A stretch of 37,567 nt of DNA, taken from positions 1-37,567 of the IMG/VR virus record IMGVR_UViG_3300029268_000054, one strand, 5' to 3'. Positions 1 through 5,762 of this stretch are shown piece by piece; within the stretch, counting starts at the first letter, position 1; each line of letters opens with the position of its first letter. Made by a program: the position numbers and the translations under genes. Source of the DNA: a virus. Below the pieces are notes generated by a model, which saw nothing but the letters and a program-made list of their open reading frames with translations, ran no database searches and was not told the origin of the DNA.

Positions 1-295
1 CCCAACACTACGTCTTAATTGAGAAATTTCCTCATCACGCACCATCCGGCGACATTCTATGGTTACATTTTGGTTATCCAAAAATAAAATATTTCCGACT
101 TTTTTTTTCTCAAAATATTTTAAAATTTGAAGAGTTTTTTTGTTATTTTCTCCTAAAATTTTGCTCCATTGCTTCAGACTTTTGGTTGAAATTCCACCCT
201 CCCAGAAGATTGCACAAAGCACTATTGACCATGCCCCAGTAATCGCTAGTGGGTGTTCCTGCATATCCCTCATAAAGTCGTTGGGGTAAAATTGG
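1..295. repeat. Left arm of a terminal inverted repeat
   Basis: The first 295 bases reappear as the reverse complement of the last 294 bases. Reading both arms base by base I find three differences: a one-base T deletion in the right copy (T run at 126-128) and two substitutions (227 and 245). The left arm lies inside the 5' part of the replication gene, which is open through the whole arm. Similarity stops abruptly at 295, where the left copy continues into the rest of the gene and its start codon. Confidence 0.95.
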
Positions 296-363
296 AATGA
301 AGGTCGTTTACCATGAGGAATATTGTATTTGTTGTCAGAATGATTGATATCTCGTACAAACAT
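1..363 (-). CDS. Phage replication-initiation protein, N-terminal part (runs off the contig)
   Basis: An open frame starts at ATG 361-363 after a GA-rich ribosome site (AAAGGGGA) and continues for 121 codons to the first base of the window with no stop. The product opens with a basic segment, then FQFYPNDF, then GAWSIVLCAIFWEGG, and ends near ECRRMVRDEE. This resembles the winged-helix N-terminal domain of phage replisome organisers, in which a FYP-type strand, a helix with a small hydrophobic core and a late RRM-RDE segment recur. By analogy it would bind the origin and recruit helicase; that role is inferred. The C-terminal part and any downstream helicase or primase genes lie beyond the contig. 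A degraded copy of part of this gene forms the right end. Confidence 0.6.
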   Translation of the reverse strand, partial: MFVRDINHSDNKYNIPHGKRPSFQFYPNDFMRDMQEHPLAITGAWSIVLCAIFWEGGISTKSLKQWSKILGENNKKTLQILKYFEKKKVGNILFLDNQNVTIECRRMVRDEEISQLRRSVG

Positions 364-412
364 CGTTATCCCCTTTCAAGTTCAGTCACAAATTCCGATA
401 CTCGTTTGTGTT

Positions 413-453
413 CAAAAAAGAAAACCCCTCCAAGGTTAAGGTTTGCGAGGGGT
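413..453 (-). terminator. Rho-independent terminator before the replication gene
   Basis: On the minus strand ACCCCTC (447-453) pairs with GAGGGGT (424-430) across a 16-base loop and is followed by TTTTCTTTTTT. It lies between the small early genes and the replication gene start at 363, so it would attenuate or end the early leftward transcript unless there is antitermination or a separate promoter. Confidence 0.7.
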
Positions 454-632
454 AGGATTATCCAGCCAGGAGGCCGGGAGTGGAATAACCCCGCTAAAGA
501 TTTCTCTCTTAGCAACCTTTTCCCGAAGGGGTATTTTTCAGTTTTCAGTTTCATTTGCAAGTATCTCAAGTGTAATCCTAAGTTTTCGCACCTTCAACAT
601 ATCACCATAAACCTCCGATGCAAGAGAAAATA
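454..632 (-). other. Gap with one doubtful micro-ORF and possible RNA structure
   Basis: No convincing gene is present. A 20-codon minus-strand frame (538-600, product starting MLKVRKL) has a GGAGG 12 bases upstream and could be a leader peptide. Bases 487-532 can fold into a nested structure: ACCCC 488-492 with GGGGT 528-532, enclosing GCTAAAGA 493-500 with TCTTAGC 507-513. Function unknown; the structure sits just upstream of the terminator at 413-453. Confidence 0.3.
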
Positions 633-755
633 TCAATCAGACCGATTATTTTTACCTGTCTTCTGGTCAGACTGCATTTTCTTGATCTTATCGATGAGCT
701 CATCAAGCTCGTCGTCGGTCATTTCTTCGAGAGCGTCCTTGATTTTGTCGGTCAT
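633..755 (-). CDS. Small acidic-helical protein, 40 residues, unknown function
   Basis: ATG at 753-755 overlaps the TGA of the upstream HExxH gene (ATGA), which indicates translational coupling. The product begins MTDKIKDALEEMTDDELDEL and ends with a basic QKTGKNNRSD tail, so it is probably one or two amphipathic helices with alternating acidic and hydrophobic residues. GAAGAAATTAAGAA upstream gives only a weak ribosome site, as expected for a coupled gene. It is the last gene before the terminator of the leftward early operon. I recognise no family; a small inhibitor or adaptor of a host protein is one possibility, but nothing in the sequence proves it. Confidence 0.6.
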   Translation of the reverse strand: MTDKIKDALEEMTDDELDELIDKIKKMQSDQKTGKNNRSD

Positions 756-1096
756 TTCTTAATTTCTTCCGTCAGGAAGTTCTCAAGCGACACGATAATT
801 GAGTGTTCCGCTATTGAAACAGCCCTCTCACTATATGTTGTTTCGGCCATGCTAACCAGGTCGGCTAGGAGGACGTGGAGTACCTCGTGAAACCCTATCA
901 TATCGATTACTTTGTCCGGTAACTTGACGTCACGGCTCAATGTGAATGTAGCGTTGCGGTCTTCCCTGCAATAAAACACGCTGCCCTCTGAGTTTACGTC
1001 GGACGGGTTCCACTCGAAATTTACCCGCCAGGACGTTAACCCAAACATCTTAAGGTACTTCCTAGTAGCGTTCTCGTATTTTTTTAACCGGCTCAT
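752..1096 (-). CDS. HExxH metallopeptidase-like phage protein
   Basis: The 114-residue product carries HEVLH at residues 70-74, the zinc-binding and catalytic signature of zincin metalloproteases, preceded by a hydrophobic helix (VIDMIGF) as is usual. An EH pair at 97-98 (AEHSII) could supply the third ligand. Such short HExxH proteins recur in phage early regions and are usually left without a function; SprT-like or ImmA-like relatives are alternatives. I chose ATG 1094-1096 because GGAAAGGGGATCAA precedes it; an upstream in-frame start would overlap nearly all of the preceding Cys-rich gene. Its 5' end overlaps that gene by 35 bases. Peptidase activity is inferred from the motif only. Confidence 0.65.
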   Translation of the reverse strand: MSRLKKYENATRKYLKMFGLTSWRVNFEWNPSDVNSEGSVFYCREDRNATFTLSRDVKLPDKVIDMIGFHEVLHVLLADLVSMAETTYSERAVSIAEHSIIVSLENFLTEEIKK

Positions 1097-1226
1097 TTGA
1101 TCCCCTTTCCGTAAACAGTAAACAGCTTTCAGTTTCCTTTTTAGACTCACGCATTGCCGCGCAGGTGCCATCTTTATCGTGCCAGAAACCACGTTGCCAG
1201 TGCCGGCAGTTCGAACAGGTGTGCAT
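1062..1226 (-). CDS. Small Cys-rich (zinc-binding type) protein, 54 residues
   Basis: A strong AGGAGG lies a few bases before ATG 1224-1226. The product starts MHTCSNCRHW and has Cys at residues 4, 7, 22 and 35, with a His and aromatic-rich stretch between the first pair and the third Cys. A CxxC followed by two more Cys suggests a small zinc ribbon. The gene lies directly after the metallophosphoesterase gene and its 3' end overlaps the HExxH gene in another frame, the compact style of this operon. Function unknown; nucleic-acid or protein binding is likely for this type of fold. Confidence 0.7.
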   Translation of the reverse strand: MHTCSNCRHWQRGFWHDKDGTCAAMRESKKETESCLLFTERGSNEPVKKIRERY

Positions 1227-1237
1227 GTTACCTCCTT

Positions 1238-2203
1238 TTAAACAACAGCCCCACTTGGGAGTATCCTTCGGTTTGACACTTCGAAGTTGCCGTTTTTCTC
1301 AACGTTGATTAATGCAAATCCCCAGTTCCAGGAATTCAGCGGAGCATAATCAGGATTTAGGTCGCACAAACAACCTACACTCCATGTAGTCAAATACTCA
1401 CCCCTTATGTTAGAAGAAGTATGCTCACTGCTGCGGTGGAAATGACCACACAAGGACCACGACATTGTTTTAAGAAAGAGCCCCCTAGCAGGATTTACCG
1501 GAGAAGTCCCCTTAACCTGATGGCCGTGGATAACCGGAAGTTTGCCCGCCATGACAATCTGATTGTACTCAGGCATTTCTATATTTCTGTATTCAAACCC
1601 CAGCGCGCTTTCCATCGCCAACAGGGGAAGTCCTATAAGCTCAGGAGCTTTGGCGGCGTAGTATCTCGGCAATCTCCATGAGTGATTACCCGGAACAAAA
1701 ACTATCTGTTTTCCAGGAAATGATTGCTCAATAAAATCAAGCAAGTCTATGACAACTTCCACTTCCTTGTCGAAGTCCCTTTTGGCTGTGCTAGGCCAAA
1801 ACGTAATCGCCGCGCAGTCCTGAAAGTCTCCCAGTAGGAGTATCCCGTCAACCCCTTCTGCTTGCCCGTACTTCACTGCCGCTTCGATTGCTTTAGGTGA
1901 ATGAAATGGCGCGTGTACGTCTGCGAGACACAACCACAATCCCGGCTTAAGATTGTACGGTGTCTTCTTTGGTGTCCAGGTCTTAGGGATCCTTATTTCT
2001 CCGGTGCGCTCTATTCTGTCCTTTACTTTTCCCCGGCTTACCTCGCCGACTTTTCCCACCTGATAGCGGATTCTTGATCTTATTCCTTCGATGTTGTTGT
2101 CAAATAATGGTCCGTAGTTGTGTAGGATGTATCTCGCAATTGTGCGTAATGGTAAATGTTGAAATCTCAATATGGAGTCTCTTATAATCTCAGTGCGATT
2201 CAC
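1238..2203 (-). CDS. Calcineurin-like metallophosphoesterase
   Basis: The 321-residue product has the metal-binding motif series of the calcineurin-like phosphoesterase superfamily in order: DVH at 95-97, GDFQD at 125-129, GNH at 172-174, HGH at 226-228 and GHFH at 253-256. The first 80 or so residues are not part of the catalytic core and look helical and basic, perhaps a DNA-binding segment. I chose the GTG at 2201-2203 because AGGAGGTAATT lies directly before it and 16 bases separate it from the preceding stop; an ATG at 2225-2227 overlapping that stop is the alternative. Substrate is unknown; phage relatives are often linked to DNA or nucleotide processing. Confidence 0.85.
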   Translation of the reverse strand: MNRTEIIRDSILRFQHLPLRTIARYILHNYGPLFDNNIEGIRSRIRYQVGKVGEVSRGKVKDRIERTGEIRIPKTWTPKKTPYNLKPGLWLCLADVHAPFHSPKAIEAAVKYGQAEGVDGILLLGDFQDCAAITFWPSTAKRDFDKEVEVVIDLLDFIEQSFPGKQIVFVPGNHSWRLPRYYAAKAPELIGLPLLAMESALGFEYRNIEMPEYNQIVMAGKLPVIHGHQVKGTSPVNPARGLFLKTMSWSLCGHFHRSSEHTSSNIRGEYLTTWSVGCLCDLNPDYAPLNSWNWGFALINVEKNGNFEVSNRRILPSGAVV

Positions 2204-2219
2204 AATTACCTCCTCAGTG

Positions 2220-2429
2220 TCATTCATATGTATTTTTGTCACGCGTCTTTCGGGCTGCAATAGCTACCAGGCTATGTATCGACCTGTGGTATTTTTTGCA
2301 ATACGGGCACAGATAGATTATGGCCCCCTTCTGGAAAGCCTCTTGTTCCGTCTCATACCCGCGCTTACGGGAACACGTCCGCTGATGCCTTATATCCCTC
2401 GTCCGTGATTGGTCGGAGTACTTATTCAT
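2220..2429 (-). CDS. Small zinc-finger-like protein (CPYCKKYH)
   Basis: The 69-residue product contains CPYCKKYHRS near residues 41-50, with one further Cys at residue 19 in a basic segment (TCSRKRGYETEQEA). The pattern Cys, then a Y-x-CPYC-x-x-x-H pair, recurs in small phage proteins that resemble C2H2 or ribbon zinc sites. It is strongly basic at both ends (RTRDIRHQR and RKTRDK), in keeping with nucleic-acid binding. ATG 2427-2429 overlaps the upstream stop as ATGA. No specific function can be assigned. Confidence 0.7.
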   Translation of the reverse strand: MNKYSDQSRTRDIRHQRTCSRKRGYETEQEAFQKGAIIYLCPYCKKYHRSIHSLVAIAARKTRDKNTYE

Positions 2430-2689
2430 GTACGCCTCAGCAACTGTTCACGCAGAGACAATATTTCTGCATCCTTAGACTTGATGATGTTTGCCGCTTC
2501 TTGCGCGGCCCCTTGGATACACTCTATGGGGGTACGACCTTTAAAGAAAGGACCGGGAGTAGCATCATTCCATTCATATGTTTTGTGATAAGCGGCTCCT
2601 GCCTCAGCTACTGCGGACAAAATTTTGTCAATCTCATCGACTTTTGTACGGTCAAAGCTGTAATAATAGGCCTCCATGTTGTATTTCAT
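2426..2689 (-). CDS. Hypothetical phage protein, 87 residues
   Basis: The product begins MKYNMEAYYYSFDRTKVDEI and ends in a helix rich in charged residues (KSKDAEILSLREQL) that could form a coiled coil. A helical central part (ILSAVAEAGAAYHKTYEWND) is followed by a loop with PGPFFKG. I recognise no family. Its ATG overlaps the stop of the DUF6378-like gene by four bases and its stop overlaps the next ATG by four bases, so it sits in a translationally coupled chain and is very likely expressed. Confidence 0.7.
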   Translation of the reverse strand: MKYNMEAYYYSFDRTKVDEIDKILSAVAEAGAAYHKTYEWNDATPGPFFKGRTPIECIQGAAQEAANIIKSKDAEILSLREQLLRRT

Positions 2690-2961
2690 TTCTCCCCCTT
2701 TGCATCCATTAAATTATGGAGTAGTTCCCCATAGCCAATGATATCAACCACGCTATCAGGTGAATACTCAGGACCTTGTAAGCGCGCCAGCTTGAAGAGT
2801 ATCATAAGGGCTGCGACGTCCTTGCCTTCCAGAGGACCGCGCCGATTGTCAAGGTACGCGTTCCAGAAGCGAGCTATCCTTGCAAAGCTCTCTTTTGCCG
2901 GGCCGTATTGTTTCTGTCTTTCCCCGTTTATCAATTCGATTGCTCTCGCTTTAACGCTCAT
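2686..2961 (-). CDS. DUF6378-like phage protein
   Basis: The 91-residue product has the hallmark order of the DUF6378 phage family: INGERQKQYG near the start, an aromatic helix (RFWNAYL), KDVAALMILFKLARL in the middle and VDIIGYGEL near the end. The family is common in phage early operons and has no established biochemical role; the helical architecture with conserved GERQxxYG and KxxRL motifs loosely recalls the MazG-like group, but that link is my inference. The start follows GGGAGGAAAACG. The 5' end overlaps a tiny membrane-protein gene (2951-3055) in another frame. Confidence 0.75.
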   Translation of the reverse strand: MSVKARAIELINGERQKQYGPAKESFARIARFWNAYLDNRRGPLEGKDVAALMILFKLARLQGPEYSPDSVVDIIGYGELLHNLMDAKGEK

Positions 2962-3055
2962 CGTTTTCCTCCCTGTTGATCCAGAGTAACGAGTAAGATA
3001 TCAACCCGAAGGCCACTATTACCGCGATGAAACATATAACGAGGTCTGTTAACAT
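2951..3055 (-). CDS. Single-pass membrane micro-protein, 34 residues
   Basis: ATG 3053-3055 follows AAGGAGGATAA, one of the best ribosome sites in the operon. The 34-residue product starts MLTDLVICFIAVIVAFGLIS and continues YSLLWINREENDER: one hydrophobic segment of about 22 residues and a charged C-terminal tail. It overlaps the stop of the upstream gene and the first codons of the DUF6378-like gene. A small inner-membrane protein acting early in infection is likely; superinfection exclusion or membrane-enzyme inhibition are possibilities only by analogy. Confidence 0.7.
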   Translation of the reverse strand: MLTDLVICFIAVIVAFGLISYSLLWINREENDER

Positions 3056-3198
3056 TTATCCTCCTTTTTAGTCTGTCGGTTGCGGCTGGGGCTGTGATCT
3101 ACCAAGCCCAGGGCGTTAATGTAATGGTGGAGTGTGTCGAAGTACCACGAGGTCCACATTATCCACGACCACGCGTATCGTTCCATCGGATTATTCAT
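3049..3198 (-). CDS. Trp-rich small protein, 49 residues, unknown
   Basis: The product begins MNNPMERYAWSWIMWTSWYF and ends with a basic tail (SRNRQTKKEDKC). Four Trp within residues 10-18 followed by DTLHHYINALGL suggest a short amphipathic or membrane-associated helix. ATG 3196-3198 overlaps the upstream TGA (ATGA), and CAGGAGG lies 12 bases upstream. A longer in-frame start at 3276 would overlap the Cys-rich gene 3195-3359, so I reject it. No family recognised. Confidence 0.6.
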   Translation of the reverse strand: MNNPMERYAWSWIMWTSWYFDTLHHYINALGLVDHSPSRNRQTKKEDKC

Positions 3199-3359
3199 TT
3201 GTTTTTGCGCCTCCTGACGCACTCTAGCCCTTCCAGTCCAAGCCAAGTTGCCAAGGTTTCGAAGCACAACAGGCATAGCGCCTTGATGCTTCCATCATTG
3301 TAGGTACATTCCGCATAGGTAGGTTCTTTGATTGTCTTCCGGCAAAAATCGCATTTCAT
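3195..3359 (-). CDS. Small zinc-ribbon protein, 54 residues
   Basis: The product starts MKCDFCRKTIKEPTYAEC and has CxxC at residues 3-6, a Cys at 18, CLLC at 29-32 and one more Cys at 46. Two CxxC knuckles about 25 residues apart are typical of a treble-clef or ribbon zinc site, here followed by an amphipathic helix and a basic end (RRRKNK). ATG 3357-3359 overlaps the TGA of the HNH gene. It is one of several small Cys-pair proteins in this operon; a regulatory or host-interaction role is likely but unproven. Confidence 0.7.
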   Translation of the reverse strand: MKCDFCRKTIKEPTYAECTYNDGSIKALCLLCFETLATWLGLEGLECVRRRKNK

Positions 3360-3757
3360 ATCAGTTTCCCGAAGTCCCTTTCTAAAGTATTGAGATGCTT
3401 AGTAAGGTGCTCCTTTGTTTCTTTCAAGTCCTCGACGCTAACCTTACAGGACTTTCCGCCGGCATATCCCAACTCCTGAAGCCTCAAGTACTCCTCTTCT
3501 CCGATTACACCAATTATGGTGTTGCGGAATCTCTCAGGGTCTATTTTCTCGAAGAAGTGGACCCCAGCGTTGAGAGTAATTCCGTTTTCGAGCAGCCAGC
3601 GGGTCCGGAGGTAGCGACGCGAACAGATATGGTGCGACTGTAGGCTATAGTCTTTTCCGCTGACTTGGCATTTCCGGTCTCGCACTTTCACCGCCAGACT
3701 CCAAAGCATATCGCAGTTCTTGATCAGCCTCTGCCGTTCTGTTTTGCACTTACTCAT
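3356..3757 (-). CDS. HNH-family nuclease (NinG-like)
   Basis: The 133-residue product has a Cys at 30 (RKCQVSG), a double His at 42-43 (LQSHHICSRR), an R-x-R-W stretch, then ENGITLNAGVHFF with Asn 58 and His 67. This spacing matches HNH or His-Me endonucleases, and the HHI-SRR-R-RW-NGI-L order is close to phage NinG/Rap-type recombination nucleases; a second CxxC of the full zinc knuckle is missing. A helical, charged C-terminal tail follows. It would cut DNA during recombination or replication. Coupled to the zinc-ribbon genes on both sides by ATGA overlaps. HNH is fairly sure, NinG-like is moderate. Confidence 0.7.
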   Translation of the reverse strand: MSKCKTERQRLIKNCDMLWSLAVKVRDRKCQVSGKDYSLQSHHICSRRYLRTRWLLENGITLNAGVHFFEKIDPERFRNTIIGVIGEEEYLRLQELGYAGGKSCKVSVEDLKETKEHLTKHLNTLERDFGKLI

Positions 3758-4104
3758 GCTGCTACCGCCTTTCTCGGCTTGCTACAGGGGGCGGCCGGAA
3801 TTCTACTAACTTCGCGCCCGATTCTGGTCAGGGTTTCCTCGAAGTCCTCTGCCATATCCTCGATATTGATCAGACGGGAGATGCACGTTTGACACAGCAG
3901 CCCGAACTTTGACATTGAGAGGACCAAACCGTCTCGCTCGCACAGATCACAGGTCCCCCGGATAGGCCGGTACGCTTTTACCTGCTGCCTCTGCTTTCTC
4001 GGCTTGTCGAGATTCTCCACAAATATTCTTTCGTCGCAGGGGCTACAGTTAGGCCCAGGGTTTCCACTTCTCAGTTCGCATCCGCAAGATTTACAAGTTC
4101 TCAT
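3754..4104 (-). CDS. Double zinc-ribbon protein, 116 residues
   Basis: Two Cys clusters are visible: RTCKSCGCEL with NCSPC in the first 25 residues, and GTCDLCERDG with LLCQTC in the middle. Each has the CxxC...CxxC form of a zinc ribbon; the linker between them is basic (KPRKQRQQVKAYRP). The C-terminal third is helical and acidic, then turns basic. This layout suggests nucleic-acid binding. AAGGAGGAAAAA precedes the ATG. The stop overlaps the start of the HNH gene (ATGA), so the two proteins are co-translated and may work together; this is inferred. Confidence 0.7.
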   Translation of the reverse strand: MRTCKSCGCELRSGNPGPNCSPCDERIFVENLDKPRKQRQQVKAYRPIRGTCDLCERDGLVLSMSKFGLLCQTCISRLINIEDMAEDFEETLTRIGREVSRIPAAPCSKPRKAVAA

Positions 4105-4114
4105 TTTTTCCTCC

Positions 4115-4288
4115 TTATTGGATCGTATCCGTGACTGTAGCGTTCATCATAAGTTCGTTCCTAACAATTTCGAGTGCTTCTTCGCTGGCCGCTTGACATT
4201 CGGAGCAGCAGATAATGATAACGACATTACCGTTTTCAAGTACGATTGTGCTTATCATCCATGTGTGTTCGTTAGTTTTATTAGGCAT
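4115..4288 (-). CDS. Hypothetical small protein, 57 residues
   Basis: The product starts MPNKTNEHTWMISTIVLENG, with a strand-rich stretch (NVVIIICCSEC) and a C-terminal helix (ASEEALEIVRNEL). A CC-x-x-C group in the middle could bind metal but no second pair is present. ATG 4286-4288 overlaps the stop of the upstream gene by three bases, and AAAGGG lies in a suitable position. Only ten bases separate its stop from the next start, whose ribosome site lies in this gap. No family recognised. Confidence 0.6.
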   Translation of the reverse strand: MPNKTNEHTWMISTIVLENGNVVIIICCSECQAASEEALEIVRNELMMNATVTDTIQ

Positions 4289-4493
4289 TTTCAAACCCTT
4301 TCTCGATTCCGAAATCGACTGTTTTCAGGTGATCCCGCACCTTGCACTTAGCGTCCCCGCAATAATGTAAGCAGTGGTTTACTGTGGATACCATGAGACC
4401 CCCGCACAGTGATTTGTGACGGGGGCAACGAACGAAGGAAACAACGTCTCCATCGGTGTGAAGTTTAGACGTGATAGGATAATATTCGGCCAT
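4281..4493 (-). CDS. Hypothetical Cys/His-rich protein, 70 residues
   Basis: The product starts MAEYYPITSKLHTDGDVVSF. Its centre has RCPRHKSLC and later HCLHYCGDAKC, giving five Cys and four His within about 35 residues, which fits one compact zinc-binding module. I chose ATG 4491-4493 because GAGGTGG lies directly upstream; a GTG two codons earlier lacks spacing. The gene follows the HTH regulator gene after 108 bases without a recognised feature. Function unknown. Confidence 0.6.
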   Translation of the reverse strand: MAEYYPITSKLHTDGDVVSFVRCPRHKSLCGGLMVSTVNHCLHYCGDAKCKVRDHLKTVDFGIEKGFENA

Positions 4494-4601
4494 AACCACC
4501 TCATTCTCTGGACAGATGCAAAGCGTTTATGATCGTTAAAATAACCAGGGCGCGTGACAATGTGATTATTGGAGCAAGTTCAAAAAGGGAAAAGCTACTA
4601 C

Positions 4602-4793
4602 TTAAACCAACAACTTTTTGGGGTTAACGTACAGGGCATGCGCGATTTTTTCTATGAACTTCAGGTTTGCTTCATCGGAGTTCCAATGATACCTGAAGAG
4701 TTGCCGCGACATTCCCGCCTTCTCTGCCAGGGTTGACATATTCAACCCTTTCTTTTTCATGACTTCCTGAATGAGCTTTTTGTTTGTTTTCAC
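4602..4793 (-). CDS. Cro/CI-type helix-turn-helix regulator
   Basis: The 63-residue product is almost entirely one HTH domain of the Cro/C1 (xre) type: NMSTLAEKAGMSRQLFRYH forms the two-helix motif and a last helix-strand segment ends in NPKKLLV. No second domain for ligand binding or cleavage is present, so it resembles Cro more than CI. The GTG at 4791-4793 is chosen because AAAGGAGGTAC precedes it. It is the first gene behind the leftward early promoter and faces a divergent rightward promoter, so it probably represses one or both; that is inferred from position. Confidence 0.8.
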   Translation of the reverse strand: MKTNKKLIQEVMKKKGLNMSTLAEKAGMSRQLFRYHWNSDEANLKFIEKIAHALYVNPKKLLV

Positions 4794-4815
4794 ACGTACC
4801 TCCTTTCTGGCTAAA

Positions 4816-4844
4816 ACTTTACACGGTCAAAACGATTATGTCAA
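4816..4844 (-). promoter_or_regulatory. Leftward early promoter
   Basis: On the minus strand TTGACA (4839-4844), a 17-base spacer and TAAAGT (4816-4821) fit a sigma-70 promoter closely. It lies 23 bases before the regulator gene start. TTGAC recurs inside the spacer (TTTTGACC), making a 14-base direct repeat that could be an operator. Confidence 0.8.
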
Positions 4845-4906
4845 GTTTTTTTTTGCATTTCTTTAAAAAAACCTTTATCCATAGGCTAATACAAAAAGAT
4901 TGAAGT

Positions 4907-4957
4907 GAAAATATTTTTTATATTTTGCTTGACACAGGAAAATATTTGGTGTAGGGT
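4907..4957 (+). promoter_or_regulatory. Rightward early promoter with upstream repeat
   Basis: TTGACA (4929-4934), a 17-base spacer and TAGGGT (4952-4957) make a sigma-70-like promoter with a perfect -35 box. The decamer GAAAATATTT occurs at 4907-4916 and again at 4938-4947, 31 bases or about three helical turns apart. The second copy lies between -35 and -10, so it is a candidate operator. The promoter serves the plus-strand early operon. Confidence 0.75.
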
Positions 4958-4995
4958 GTACTCAACAAATGGAAGTTCCTTCGAAAGGAGGAAAA

Positions 4996-5139
4996 ATGAC
5001 CCCCGTGTCTATCCAGAAGGAAGAGCGGGGGCGCAGGGGAAAAGAAACCCAATGTGTTGTGGCCCGGAGGTCTAGCCCACCTTCGGGCATTCAAAAGGAG
5101 GACTATGATAAAAGAAATAAACTATATAACTCTGGCTAG
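4996..5139 (+). CDS. Small basic ORF at the head of the rightward operon, 47 residues
   Basis: GAAAGGAGGAAAA precedes ATG 4996-4998, an excellent ribosome site. The product starts MTPVSIQKEERGRRGKET and is rich in Arg, Lys and Ser, with no motif I recognise. The DNA can also fold (CCCCCG near 5000 with CGGGGG near 5026, and GCCCG near 5062 with CGGGC near 5084), so the segment may act mainly as a structured leader or attenuator. Its last 35 bases overlap the next gene in another frame. Real translation is plausible because of the ribosome site, but biological meaning is uncertain. Confidence 0.45.
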   Translation: MTPVSIQKEERGRRGKETQCVVARRSSPPSGIQKEDYDKRNKLYNSG

Positions 5140-5299
5140 ACTCGGGGCGTGCCCCGCAGCAATAATAGCCTTTGGGAAATACTGTGGACCTTACGACACG
5201 GTATCTGTCGTGAGTGAAGCAAACAGACTGGGCAGACTAGATTGGGCAAACTGGCTGTTGCCCCGATGCATGGATAAAACACAGTATGTATTGAGTTGA
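5105..5299 (+). CDS. Hypothetical phage protein, 64 residues
   Basis: AAAAGGAGGACT precedes ATG 5105-5107; a longer in-frame start upstream has no ribosome site. The product has LARLGACPAAIIAFGKYCG at the front and a C-terminal block LDWANWLLPR. The plan LxxLxAC...W(A)xWLL recurs in many small phage proteins of unknown role found in early operons, where a cysteine helix and a DWxxWL end frame a short helical domain. No catalytic residues are evident. Confidence 0.7.
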   Translation: MIKEINYITLARLGACPAAIIAFGKYCGPYDTVSVVSEANRLGRLDWANWLLPRCMDKTQYVLS

Positions 5300-5323
5300 T
5301 AAACGAGTAAAGGGTGACGAGTG

Positions 5324-5530
5324 ATGCCATATAGAAGAGTAGATTGGGAGTATCAACGAGGGCTTGATTACGCAGGCTGGATTGACGACCTTGCGGATAA
5401 TTACGGACCCTGCGACTGCGGAGCGGACGACTGGCGGGTTGATGAGGGAGTCGGGCTGCACCACGGATCAATGGTGCTTACCTGCGAAAACTGCGGTGAA
5501 GTTAATATATTAACAATAGAAAGGAGGTAA
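5324..5530 (+). CDS. Zinc-ribbon protein, 68 residues
   Basis: The product holds CDCG near residue 30 and CENCG near residue 54, a clear two-knuckle zinc ribbon in which the second half reads like the C-terminal knuckle of many small ribbon proteins (LTCENCGEVNIL). The N-terminal part is aromatic and acidic (RVDWEYQRGLDYAGWIDDL). I chose ATG 5324-5326, with AAAGGGTGA upstream; GTG 5321 is in frame and possible. Function unknown. Confidence 0.65.
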   Translation: MPYRRVDWEYQRGLDYAGWIDDLADNYGPCDCGADDWRVDEGVGLHHGSMVLTCENCGEVNILTIERR

Positions 5531-5531
5531 A

Positions 5532-5762
5532 ATGCGAATACTTGATGCTAAAAAAGAGTTGGCGGAGTTGGCAAACGGGAAGTATCACTGTATCACGATG
5601 GAAATCCACGGGCACAAGCATCGTGATGAAATCAGGACGGTAGCGTACATCGACGGGGAACCGATTTCCTACGCCTCGACATTCCGCGAGGCACTAGACG
5701 GACTGCGGGTCAAGTTAGGGATGGAGCCTTTAGAGACTGACGCTGAAGACGTGGAGGAGTAA
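5532..5762 (+). CDS. Hypothetical protein, 76 residues
   Basis: AAAGGAGGTAAA precedes the ATG one base after the previous stop. The product begins MRILDAKKELAELANGKYHC, contains an HGHKHRD segment that could contact metal or nucleic acid, and a typical strand-loop-helix region (RTVAYIDGEPISYASTFREA), ending in an acidic tail (EPLETDAEDVEE). It directly precedes the exonuclease gene with no gap, so it may be part of the recombination set, but I recognise no family. Confidence 0.7.
   Translation: MRILDAKKELAELANGKYHCITMEIHGHKHRDEIRTVAYIDGEPISYASTFREALDGLRVKLGMEPLETDAEDVEE

Noticed and set aside
366-569. Minus-strand frame of 67 codons before the replication gene
   Set aside because: TTG start without ribosome site and the frame runs through an intrinsic terminator.
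313-762. Plus-strand frame of 149 codons
   Set aside because: Opposes three minus-strand genes with good signals and shows low-complexity Ser runs.
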